The notes under the pieces: model-generated
Database searches by the model: none
What the model was told of the DNA's origin: nothing
Seen by the model: the letters and a program-made list of their open reading frames with translations, nothing else
IMG/VR virus record: IMGVR_UViG_3300032246_000381
Coordinates: 1 to 64,000 of that record
Reading direction: 5' to 3' (one strand)
From: a virus
Length of the DNA stretch: 64,000 bases
Shown here: one piece after another, positions 15,212-23,135 of the stretch
Layout of the letters: each line of letters opens with the position of its first letter
Numbering within the stretch: the stretch's first letter is position 1
Program-made: the position numbers and the translations under genes

Positions 15212-16218
15212 AGTTCTTGGTAAATTCCTAACAGCAGATTTTTGTCATAGCTGTCACTGTCAATAGCATTGATCTGATTCATCACAATCGTGTCAACACT
15301 TTCAAAGTTAATGTCAATTGGTGTGTGGTTGCTTTCAACTTCTACTTTTTCTGGAATAAGCATCAGTTCACGCAGTTGGAATTCTAGCATAAACTTTTCT
15401 TTGATATAGTTTGCTTCTTCAAAAGTGATAGGCAAGTCGATGGTTACACGACAGTGCATTTTTTCACGCAGTAATTTTTCTGGTGTGTCGATGATCTGGC
15501 TTAATTTGTATGTTCTATATATCGGTTGAGCGTCCCAAGTTAAGTACTCAGGTTTCCCACCCCACTCGAGAATCATCATACCGCGATCATCATCGCCGGC
15601 ATCTGCATAATTGTGCGGAAACGCATTACCAATATAGGTAATGTTGCCTTTAGTCTGACGCTTGTGAAAGTGTCCACTGAATACATATTCCTGGTTAACG
15701 AAATCATCACCTTTCAACTGACCGTGATCGGGCATCTGTACCATAGCATTCATATAGAATAATGGTAATTCAAAGTGTCCAAACACATAACGGCTTTTCA
15801 GCTTAGGTACAGTCTTCCATTCATCACCGACTAGCCAAGGCATAATGGTTACACCACCTTCTGTCAGTGTTTCTTTAATTGGAATAACGTTTGGAAACAG
15901 ACGCATAAATTCAACAGAGTTGATTTCTCGCTTGTCTTTGTAGAATAGATCGTGATTGCCTAATATGAAATAAACCTTTTCAAAGCTCTGACTAAGTTTT
16001 TCCAAATTAGATACTGTATAGTTCATAGTACTAACGTCTGTAGTACTACGATTGTGGTGCCAATCGCCCAAGAAAATTGCTGTTTCGCAATTTTCCCGCT
16101 TCGCGGTTTCGCAAAACCAAGTCACAAAATCTTCGCAATCTTGATTATGGGTACGGCTACCAGATTTTAAACCGAAATGTATATCGGTAAAACACGCTAC
16201 TTTTTTGAATAGTTCCAT
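15208..16218 (-). CDS. 47: Recombination endonuclease subunit gp47 (Mre11/SbcD-like nuclease)
   Basis: This 336-aa protein (T4: 339 aa) has all metallophosphoesterase motifs of Mre11: FTDIHFG with D12 and H14, FLGDWHH with D52, ILGNHD with N88-H89, FGHFELP and SGHFHKRQ. It forms the nuclease of the gp46/gp47 complex used in recombination-dependent replication and host DNA breakdown. The start ATG has a strong AAGGAGAT site, and the gene lies about 40 bp after gp55. Confidence 0.96.
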   Translation of the reverse strand: MELFKKVACFTDIHFGLKSGSRTHNQDCEDFVTWFCETAKRENCETAIFLGDWHHNRSTTDVSTMNYTVSNLEKLSQSFEKVYFILGNHDLFYKDKREINSVEFMRLFPNVIPIKETLTEGGVTIMPWLVGDEWKTVPKLKSRYVFGHFELPLFYMNAMVQMPDHGQLKGDDFVNQEYVFSGHFHKRQTKGNITYIGNAFPHNYADAGDDDRGMMILEWGGKPEYLTWDAQPIYRTYKLSQIIDTPEKLLREKMHCRVTIDLPITFEEANYIKEKFMLEFQLRELMLIPEKVEVESNHTPIDINFESVDTIVMNQINAIDSDSYDKNLLLGIYQEL

Positions 16219-16258
16219 ATGATCTCCTTTATTATTGTAACACGTCTACAACAATAGA

Positions 16259-17119
16259 TCAATCGAAATCCCCGCCTCCGCCACCGTCGATATTGCCAAC
16301 TGGTGCTGAAGGAGCAGCAGGTGCGCCGCCGCTGTTTTGACGTGTCCAACTTGGAGTCATACCGTTCATCTCGAGGATGTCGTCTCTAATATTTTGGTTA
16401 CGTTTTTCAATGTTGATGATACGTACGAAACTATTGGTAACAGCAGCAGTATAGTAAGCAAAAGGATTATCAGATTTACTTTCATCGAATTGGAGCCCTA
16501 TTTGAGTTAGTTGTAAAATGGCCTGGCCACGCATTTCATCATTATATGTATAGCCACGAACGTTACCGCGAGTAGCATATCGTTCACAGAGTTTAATAAA
16601 CATACGGGCCAGATTGTCGGTCATCTGACCGTGATCTTTACTGAACACTCCGTTAGACAATCCACCCTTCCAATGGCTCTTACCCACCAGTATAAGATTA
16701 TCATTGTCGTCAAACTTCCAATGTTGGAACGGAGGAAAGTTTACTTTGTCGTGACTATCGGCAGTATTTTTAAGTGTCTTTTTACGTCCAGGAGCAAGCG
16801 GTACGTGTTCAAATGTCATCACCCTAAAAACCACATCAGTCTTTGCGACTTTTTTGTAGTCAACTTCAAAGTCCTTAGCAGGTAATTTTTTACCGCCTGC
16901 TAGTACCGCAGCTTCGTGAGCAGCCTTGCCCATCTTGATAGCACGATTGCGTTTTGCTTCAGCGATTGTGCGTATATTGACTTTGTCTAGATTAGGTACG
17001 ATTAAATCGTAGTCGCTATATTCAGGCGCTAGGAAAGTACAATAGGTATTTTTACTTCGGTGTATTTCTTTTAATAAATCTTTATTAGTTAGGTACTTTA
17101 TTTTTGGGATGATAGTCAT
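16259..17119 (-). CDS. 55: Late transcription sigma factor gp55
   Basis: This 286-aa protein carries the gp55 core in its second half: a segment GQAILQLTQIGLQFDESKSD followed by NPFAYYTAAVTNSFVRIIN and a basic stretch EKRNQNIRDDILEMNG. This is the sigma-70 region 2-like part that recognises the late box. T4 gp55 has 185 aa, so about 100 extra residues are present, mainly N-terminal (residues 1-150). The C-terminus ends in a Gly-rich linker and D-F-D; in T4 the extreme C-terminus binds the sliding clamp gp45, and this tail may do the same (inference). The adjacency gp55-47-46 matches T4, and late boxes occur throughout the window. Confidence 0.92.
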   Translation of the reverse strand: MTIIPKIKYLTNKDLLKEIHRSKNTYCTFLAPEYSDYDLIVPNLDKVNIRTIAEAKRNRAIKMGKAAHEAAVLAGGKKLPAKDFEVDYKKVAKTDVVFRVMTFEHVPLAPGRKKTLKNTADSHDKVNFPPFQHWKFDDNDNLILVGKSHWKGGLSNGVFSKDHGQMTDNLARMFIKLCERYATRGNVRGYTYNDEMRGQAILQLTQIGLQFDESKSDNPFAYYTAAVTNSFVRIINIEKRNQNIRDDILEMNGMTPSWTRQNSGGAPAAPSAPVGNIDGGGGGDFD

Positions 17120-17142
17120 TAAATAGGGGTCTCCTGTTACTT

Positions 17143-17148
17143 ATTATA
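17143..17148 (-). promoter_or_regulatory. Sigma-70-like -10 box TATAAT upstream of gp55
   Basis: The minus strand reads GCTATTATAATAAG, with TATAAT 24 nt before the gp55 ATG. No convincing -35 is visible. Unlike the structural genes, this operon has no TAAATA box in its upstream gap on its own strand, consistent with early or middle expression by host-type polymerase before late genes. Confidence 0.4.
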
Positions 17149-17166
17149 ATAGCACATTTTGTTTAG

Positions 17167-17174
17167 AATAAATA
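17167..17174 (+). promoter_or_regulatory. Late promoter AATAAATA for baseplate genes
   Basis: AATAAATA lies 28 nt upstream of the gp48-like ATG, followed by an AAGGA ribosome site. It is the only box before a run of five closely packed baseplate genes, so it probably drives at least gp48 to gp25. Confidence 0.6.
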
Positions 17175-17201
17175 GAGTTATAACAAGGAAATTCACTCAA
17201 A

Positions 17202-18302
17202 ATGGCGTTATCTATCAATCCTTTGTCAACATTAGTTAACCAAGTAAGTGCGTCAATCCAGACCGCTTCTAATGCAGCTAACTCAGCGTTGACAGATGCA
17301 ACAAACTCTATTGACAAAGCACAACTAGATGCCAAGATAAGCCAGTTGAGCGGTGAGCTTGGTAGTGGGCTTAACGGTCTCAGCGGCAATCTTAAAACAG
17401 CATTTGGTTCTTCTGCACTAGGAGACTTTGCTAATAAAGCATCAAGCTCAGTATCGGGTGCAGTAGGCAGTTTGCAATCTGCAGTTGGTAGCACTAGTAA
17501 CATTGCTGCTGACATTTCTGGAACATTAAACAAACTAACAGGCGGTAACCTAGCAGGTGGCCTACAAAGCCTAGCTGGACAAATTTCCTCAGCAGCTGGA
17601 ATGTTAAACAACATCCTCAGCTTACGTAGGGGAGCAAATTTACCCGGCGGCGGTGAAACTCTACTTAAACAGGGACAAGCAATTAAATTAAGACCAGGAT
17701 TCAAAGACGACTGGCGAGTAAGACTTCAAGCTCCTTGGGATCTCTTTAAAAGCGATTTATTTACACGTCTGTCAGCAACAGGTGGTGTTGTTTGGCCCTA
17801 TAACCCAAACATCACAGTAACTACCAAGGCAGAATATAACAGTCAGTCATTGGTGCATAGCAATTATAATTTCCAGTCTTATAAAAACAGTTCTGTAGAG
17901 GCGATCCAGATATCTGGAGAGTTCAGTTGCGAAACAGAAGTTGATGCTGCCTACTGGATCGCAGCAACTACATTCTTTAAAACAGCAACAAAAATGTTTT
18001 TTGGTACGGGACCTAATGCAGGTAACCCTCCTATCGTCTGTAACCTATCTGGTTACGGCAGCAGTGTATTTGATAATATCCCGGTAGTTGTTACAAACTT
18101 CAGTGTTGATCTAAAAGATGATGTCAACTACATACGATGCAATACATTTGGTACAAATACTTGGGTACCGATACTTAGTACAATTACAGTGACAGTAATG
18201 CCGGTATACAATAGAAGACGTCTACGTCAGTTTAGTTTAGAAGATTATGCACGTGGTGGAGTCGCTGGTAAAGCCTCCGGCGGTGGAATAGGATACTTAT
18301 AA
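17202..18302 (+). CDS. 48: Baseplate tail tube cap gp48-like
   Basis: This 366-aa protein matches the gp48/gp54 family (T4 gp48 has 364 aa). The recognisable part is in the C-terminal half: VVWPYNPNITVTTKAEYNSQ, then SLVHSNYNFQSYKNSS and EAIQISGEFSCETE. The N-terminal 140 residues are Ser/Ala/Gly/Asn-rich helix. In T4, gp48 caps the baseplate hub and gp54 nucleates tube polymerisation; gp48 and gp54 are related, and I cannot exclude that this is the gp54-type member. It heads the baseplate operon and is followed after 1 bp by gp53. Confidence 0.8.
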   Translation: MALSINPLSTLVNQVSASIQTASNAANSALTDATNSIDKAQLDAKISQLSGELGSGLNGLSGNLKTAFGSSALGDFANKASSSVSGAVGSLQSAVGSTSNIAADISGTLNKLTGGNLAGGLQSLAGQISSAAGMLNNILSLRRGANLPGGGETLLKQGQAIKLRPGFKDDWRVRLQAPWDLFKSDLFTRLSATGGVVWPYNPNITVTTKAEYNSQSLVHSNYNFQSYKNSSVEAIQISGEFSCETEVDAAYWIAATTFFKTATKMFFGTGPNAGNPPIVCNLSGYGSSVFDNIPVVVTNFSVDLKDDVNYIRCNTFGTNTWVPILSTITVTVMPVYNRRRLRQFSLEDYARGGVAGKASGGGIGYL

Positions 18303-18303
18303 T

Positions 18304-18606
18304 ATGTCACAGAGATATTCTAAATATACACCTTGGTCATCAACTAAAGAAAATAATTTATATCTTGAACTGTTGTCAATTCGACCAGTGCCGGCCGAAG
18401 CCGATGACTTTAAGTATATAATTGAAAATCATTATAAACATCGTCCTGATTTACTATCATACGATCTATATGGTACTCCTAAACTATGGTGGGTATTTGT
18501 GCAAAGAAATATGAGTGTGCTACGTGACCCTATCTATGATTTTGAACCAGGTGTTACTATCTACGTTCCTAAAAAATCAAATCTTGAAAAATTCCTAGGA
18601 ATATAA
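18304..18606 (+). CDS. 53: Baseplate wedge protein gp53-like
   Basis: This 100-aa protein matches the N-terminal domain of gp53: RYSKYTPWSSTKENNLYLEL and the segment DLLSYDLYGTPKLWWVFVQR. T4 gp53 has 196 aa and adds a C-terminal LysM-like part; here the protein is short, ending GVTIYVPKKSNLEKFLG, which resembles a LysM-type end. gp53 links wedge and hub in the T4 baseplate. It is packed between gp48 and the 821-aa gene with 1-bp gaps. Confidence 0.85.
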   Translation: MSQRYSKYTPWSSTKENNLYLELLSIRPVPAEADDFKYIIENHYKHRPDLLSYDLYGTPKLWWVFVQRNMSVLRDPIYDFEPGVTIYVPKKSNLEKFLGI

Positions 18607-18607
18607 G

Positions 18608-21073
18608 ATGGCTGGATTTAGAGATATCGGTATACAGGTAGGTCAATATCTATCAGATTTAAGAAAACCCGACGGTACACAGATCCGTACTGACATTGTT
18701 GGAGCAGCAGTTTCTGCTGTAGGTTCCGCAGTTAGATCTACAGGCGCTACAGGCGCTACCGCAATGGCCTTGCTTGAAAACGGCAAAAGTTTTCAATATG
18801 TAAAACCTGGTACTACACAAATGGGCAAGGCCCTAGAGTTAGAAAACAGAGGATATAATACATTAGAACAGTTTGCTTCGTTTACACCGTTGTGGACAAT
18901 GGCCTGTTTAGAACCAAAGCAATTCAACGACCCACGATCATATAGAGATAGTCCTTCTGCCCTCAAGCACGTGGTATTTGCTTCCGGTGGACGGTTTGAC
19001 GAACAGCGTGTGAGTATTGAAGGACCAACAGCCGGTGGTCAAGTTCCAGAATACTTTGTCAACAATTTTCAAATGAACTGCGTTATTTCTGCCAACGACA
19101 AAAGCGGAAACTCAAATGCTATAAAATTTAGTTTTGATATCTATGAGCCATATAGTATGGGCCTGTTGCTACAGAGCTTACAGGTGTCTGCTAAAAAAGC
19201 AGGATATACAAACTATCTGCAAAATGCTCCATATGTTCTAAGATTAGATTTTATGGGCTTTGATGAAAATATGTTACAGTACAAAACTGTAAAACCTAAA
19301 TTCTTCACAATGAAATTAGTCAGCTGTAAGTTTTCAGTGACTGAATCAGGTAGTGTGTATAAGGTAGAAGGTATTCCCTACAACCATCACGGCTTTAGTG
19401 ATTCTGTAAACACAGTATACAATGACGTGAAGATCGAAGCATCTAAAACAACAGCACCAGATCTAATATATCCATCGGGCTCAATTGGTGATATCTTAGT
19501 CACTGGTGAAAACAGTCTATGTGCGTTCTTAAATAAAAACGAAGAAAAATTAAAACAAGAAGGAAAGATAACCTATCCGGATATCTACGAAATACAGTTC
19601 CCAGAAAATGCCAGTGATTATGATACTTCCCCTCCACCGGACCTTACTCCAAAAACTGCCACAGTAAATCCCTATGGACCCCCACCTAGAGTATTAGTTC
19701 AAGGTGGTGGAGCAGTGGCAACTAACGCCCCTCCTAAGTCATCAAACGAAGTTGGCAAGGCAATGATCACTTATCTTAATACACAAGGTGGTAATTTTAA
19801 ATTTGCTACAAATGAAGTACGTGATGAAAAAACTGGTAAAATTAAACGTGATAATATGACAGTTGACCCTAAGGCAAGAACATTTCAATTTGCACAAGGG
19901 CAATCACTTACCGCAGTTATTAATCAGATCATCCTAAGTTCTGACTATGCCAAGAAAGCGATCGATCCAGCTAATAAACAAGAAGGTTTTATTAAATGGT
20001 TTAGACTGGATGTGCAAATACAATTACAAGCAGATAAGTTTGATGATCTAATCGGTGATTATCCAATGAGGATAATCTATCGTGTTGTTCCTTTTTTAGT
20101 TCACGAAAGTATTTTCCAAGCGCCAAACTCTGCACCTACAGGATATAATGAACTTAAAAAGAAAATTCGTAGAGCCTACGAATATATCTATACAGGTAAA
20201 AACGTTGACATCATAAAATTTGATATCAATATTAATAATCTTTTCTTTACTGGTGCAAAAACGTCATCTGAATCCAAGACTGGATCAATTGCTGCGCCAG
20301 ACAATCAAGGACCCGGCGGAGCAAATCCAACCAAGGCCGTTAAGACAGGTAAAGGTGATGCTACCAAAGAAGCACAGACTGCTAATACTGGTCGATCAAG
20401 GCCTCAGCGTACTCCTGAAATGATGAAAACAGCAGTTGGTGGTGACGGTATGGGATCAGTAGAACGCGAAGTAGCAAAAACATTCCACAAAGCATTCCTT
20501 TCGGGATCAAGTGCTGATATGGTCACTGTTGATTTAGAAATACTAGGCGATCCGTATTGGATGGTTGATAGTGGAATATCAAACTATATGGCCAAGCCAG
20601 CAGATAGCAACGGTAAGGGTATATCTCTTATTACAGAAGACGGAACAATGAACTACGAAGGTAACGATGTTTACATCTATCTTTCATTCAAAACACCAGT
20701 AGATATAAACGAAACTACGGGGCTTTATGATATGTCAGCTCGAGAAGCTCAAAGCCCATTTGGTGGTATATATCGTGTAGTAATGTGTGAGAACACCTTC
20801 AATGATGGGCTGTTCAAACAAAAATTAAAATGTATCAGACAGCCTGGACAAGAATCAGATTATGATGGTGAAGTATTGACACAAGACAAAGGACAATCGC
20901 CTGCGGCAAAAGTTGAAGAAGAATTACGCGATGCAACTTCTCCACAAGATTCGCCTGTAGATAGTGAACAGAAGCGTTTATTAAGAGCAGCTAAGTCCGC
21001 AGTGGCATCTAGTGATACTGCTGCCGCTGCCGAAGCACTAGGCAGAATACGACAAAATAGAGGAGTTGCATAA
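18608..21073 (+). CDS. Baseplate hub structural protein candidate (gp27 position)
   Basis: This is an 821-aa structural protein with no T4 homologue I can assert. Its immediate position before the gp5-like spike is where contractile systems keep the hub (gp27 in T4, the N-terminal half of VgrG). Two similar domains may be present: one around residues 140-290 (RLDFMGFDENMLQYKTVKPK, then FFTMKLVSCKFSVTESGSVY) and one around 640-760 (VDLEILGDPYWMVDSG, GIYRVVMCENTFNDGLFKQK). The part around 540-620 is low-complexity linker (Lys/Gly/Ala/Thr) and the C-terminus is Ala/Asp rich. It shares the TAATG stop-start with gp5, indicating coupled synthesis. The hub role is inference from synteny. Confidence 0.6.
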   Translation: MAGFRDIGIQVGQYLSDLRKPDGTQIRTDIVGAAVSAVGSAVRSTGATGATAMALLENGKSFQYVKPGTTQMGKALELENRGYNTLEQFASFTPLWTMACLEPKQFNDPRSYRDSPSALKHVVFASGGRFDEQRVSIEGPTAGGQVPEYFVNNFQMNCVISANDKSGNSNAIKFSFDIYEPYSMGLLLQSLQVSAKKAGYTNYLQNAPYVLRLDFMGFDENMLQYKTVKPKFFTMKLVSCKFSVTESGSVYKVEGIPYNHHGFSDSVNTVYNDVKIEASKTTAPDLIYPSGSIGDILVTGENSLCAFLNKNEEKLKQEGKITYPDIYEIQFPENASDYDTSPPPDLTPKTATVNPYGPPPRVLVQGGGAVATNAPPKSSNEVGKAMITYLNTQGGNFKFATNEVRDEKTGKIKRDNMTVDPKARTFQFAQGQSLTAVINQIILSSDYAKKAIDPANKQEGFIKWFRLDVQIQLQADKFDDLIGDYPMRIIYRVVPFLVHESIFQAPNSAPTGYNELKKKIRRAYEYIYTGKNVDIIKFDININNLFFTGAKTSSESKTGSIAAPDNQGPGGANPTKAVKTGKGDATKEAQTANTGRSRPQRTPEMMKTAVGGDGMGSVEREVAKTFHKAFLSGSSADMVTVDLEILGDPYWMVDSGISNYMAKPADSNGKGISLITEDGTMNYEGNDVYIYLSFKTPVDINETTGLYDMSAREAQSPFGGIYRVVMCENTFNDGLFKQKLKCIRQPGQESDYDGEVLTQDKGQSPAAKVEEELRDATSPQDSPVDSEQKRLLRAAKSAVASSDTAAAAEALGRIRQNRGVA

Positions 21074-22644
21074 TGGCAGAGTTTAAACGATCGGGATATG
21101 ACGAAACTTCCTCGGCGGATATTGGCACAGGCCCGTATCTTGCAAGGGTAATTAGTCACCTTGATACTACGTTTATGGGAGACTTAGAAGTTACACTTTT
21201 AAGAGACTCAGGTAATACGATGGGTGAAGATACAGAAACGTACACAGTACATTTTGCTTCACCTTTCTTTGGAGTAACCCCATTTGAATTTATGGGGCAA
21301 AACAAAACAGACTTTAATGATACACAAAAAAGTTACGGAATGTGGATGGTACCACCGGACGTTGGTGTAACTGTTATGTGTACATTTGTAAACGGTGACC
21401 CTGCACAGGGATACTGGTTTGCCTGCATTCCGCCTAAGTTTGCAAATCAAATGGTTCCAGCAATGGCTGGCACGACACAGGTTGAATTAACCGACGAAGA
21501 CAAGAAAAAATACAATACAAAAATGCCTTTGCCTACAGGCGAATATAATAAAAAAGTTAATGCTAAAACAGAAAGCAGTGTTGATGTTGATAAACTAACA
21601 AAACCTATTCATCCTATTGCTGAAGCATTTTTAAACGCAGGTTTGTTAGAGGATGATGTTCGAGGAATAACAACTACAACAAGTCGTCGTGAAGTACCAA
21701 GTATGGTATTTGGTATTAGTACTCCAGGCCCATTAGACAGAAGAATAAATGCCAAGAAAGGGTTTATAGGAAAAGTAAACGATCAGACAGCAACACCAGT
21801 TCCTGTAAGTCGATTAGGTGGAACAACATTTGTAATGGATGACGGTGATGATCGATATCAACGAGTAAAACCAGCGAATCAGGGCGGTATGGAGTATGTT
21901 GATATCACCGAACAAAAAACTGGACAAACCAGTCAACCAGATATTCCTTACAATGAATACTTCCGTGTAAGAACAAGAACAGGGCATCAAATATTGATGC
22001 ACAACAGTGAAGATTTAATCTACATCGCCAATGCTAAAGGCACTGCCTGGATTGAATTAACAGCCAATGGAAAAATTGATATCTATGCAGGAGACAGTAT
22101 TAGTATTCACACTGAAACTGATTTAAACATCCGTGCTGATAGAGACATCAATATCGAAGCCGGCAGAAATATTAATATGAGAACTGAAACAGGTCGCTGG
22201 CACGCCGAGGTTGCAACAAATTTAGAATTTTTAGTTAACTCTGAGACTAAGCTCACAGTCGGTGAAAACTGTCAGATATTAGTTGGTAAATCTACTAAAA
22301 TTTCTAGTAATACCAATTGCGAAATTAATACTAACGGAGATAATTTATTCAGTGCAGGAGCTAATACAAATATTGGTAGCGGTGGCAACCACGTAGAATC
22401 AGCAGCTGATATCTTTATGAATAGTCAGGCAGCAACACCTGCCACTACCGCTGATTTCGTACAACCATTAGAATTAAGAGATAATCCAGCAGTGACCACT
22501 CAAGTTGGATGGAATCCTAAAAAATATCAAGCCGGTGTTACTAAGAGTATTATGAAACGTATGCCGATGCACGAGCCTTGGCTATTGCACGAAAATATGG
22601 CTCCGCAATTACTAACTCCAGACCAAACAGATAGAGAGGTATAA
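21073..22644 (+). CDS. 5: Baseplate central spike gp5-like, lysozyme domain absent
   Basis: This 523-aa protein has a T4 gp5 / VgrG-like layout. An N-terminal OB-fold-like part (residues about 15-130) contains FASPFFGVTPFEFMGQNK and FVNGDPAQGYWFACIP. A variable middle follows, then a C-terminal beta-helix made of short repeats (KIDIYAGDSISIHTETDLN, DINIEAGRNINMRTE), as in the gp5C needle. The T4 lysozyme domain that lies between the two is missing: no Glu-x8-Asp-x5-Thr catalytic arrangement is present, and the middle holds an Ala/Pro/Thr-rich loop instead. The protein would be a piercing spike rather than a muramidase. The start ATG overlaps the previous stop, with AGAGGAG upstream. Confidence 0.87.
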   Translation: MAEFKRSGYDETSSADIGTGPYLARVISHLDTTFMGDLEVTLLRDSGNTMGEDTETYTVHFASPFFGVTPFEFMGQNKTDFNDTQKSYGMWMVPPDVGVTVMCTFVNGDPAQGYWFACIPPKFANQMVPAMAGTTQVELTDEDKKKYNTKMPLPTGEYNKKVNAKTESSVDVDKLTKPIHPIAEAFLNAGLLEDDVRGITTTTSRREVPSMVFGISTPGPLDRRINAKKGFIGKVNDQTATPVPVSRLGGTTFVMDDGDDRYQRVKPANQGGMEYVDITEQKTGQTSQPDIPYNEYFRVRTRTGHQILMHNSEDLIYIANAKGTAWIELTANGKIDIYAGDSISIHTETDLNIRADRDINIEAGRNINMRTETGRWHAEVATNLEFLVNSETKLTVGENCQILVGKSTKISSNTNCEINTNGDNLFSAGANTNIGSGGNHVESAADIFMNSQAATPATTADFVQPLELRDNPAVTTQVGWNPKKYQAGVTKSIMKRMPMHEPWLLHENMAPQLLTPDQTDREV

Positions 22645-22646
22645 TT

Positions 22647-23093
22647 ATGGCCTTAACAAAAAAACTTTATAACACTAAAATTGTAGCAGCAAATAAAGCC
22701 TCAGTAGGCACAGAGGGACAAAATACCTTTACCTACAAGGGATTTAGTTCTAACGAAACTGGTAAAAACTATAAACTTACAGACATTGATCTAGTAAAGC
22801 AAGACCTTATGAATCATTTTTATATTCGTAAGGGAGAGAAATTAGAAAATCCAGAGTTTGGAACAGTTATCTGGGATATGCTGTTTGAACCATTTACAGA
22901 AGAAGTAAAAAAGATTATTGCCAAGGATGTAGAGGATATTATTAACTACGATCCTCGTATCGCAGTGAATTCAGTAGCAGTTGACACAACTGAACAGGGT
23001 ATTAGAATACAAGCAGATCTAGTGTACATTCAATTTAATATCAACGAAAGAATGACATTTGATTTCGACAAAGCGAATTCTATCATTAAGTAA
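22647..23093 (+). CDS. 25: Baseplate wedge protein gp25
   Basis: This 148-aa protein (T4: 132 aa) is a clear gp25 / GPW family member: DIDLVKQDLMNHFYIRKGEK, then PEFGTVIWDMLFEPFTEE and NYDPRIAVNSVAV. In T4, gp25 forms the core bundle of the wedge with gp6 and gp7 and connects to the sheath. The start has GAGAGG at good spacing. It lies between gp5 and gp6 as in other T4-like phages. Confidence 0.94.
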   Translation: MALTKKLYNTKIVAANKASVGTEGQNTFTYKGFSSNETGKNYKLTDIDLVKQDLMNHFYIRKGEKLENPEFGTVIWDMLFEPFTEEVKKIIAKDVEDIINYDPRIAVNSVAVDTTEQGIRIQADLVYIQFNINERMTFDFDKANSIIK

Positions 23094-23109
23094 GTGGTTA
23101 ATTTTAAGT

Positions 23110-23117
23110 GGTAAATA
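23110..23117 (+). promoter_or_regulatory. Late promoter GGTAAATA for gp6
   Basis: GGTAAATA lies 19 nt before the gp6 ATG in a 42-bp gap, with CAGGAAT as ribosome site. It shares the TAAATA core but deviates in the first two bases. Confidence 0.42.
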
Positions 23118-23135
23118 TGATATCAGGAATAAAAA

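Noticed and set aside
21073-22644. Lysozyme domain inside gp5
   Set aside because: The Glu-x8-Asp-x5-Thr arrangement and the T4-lysozyme-like core were looked for and are absent.
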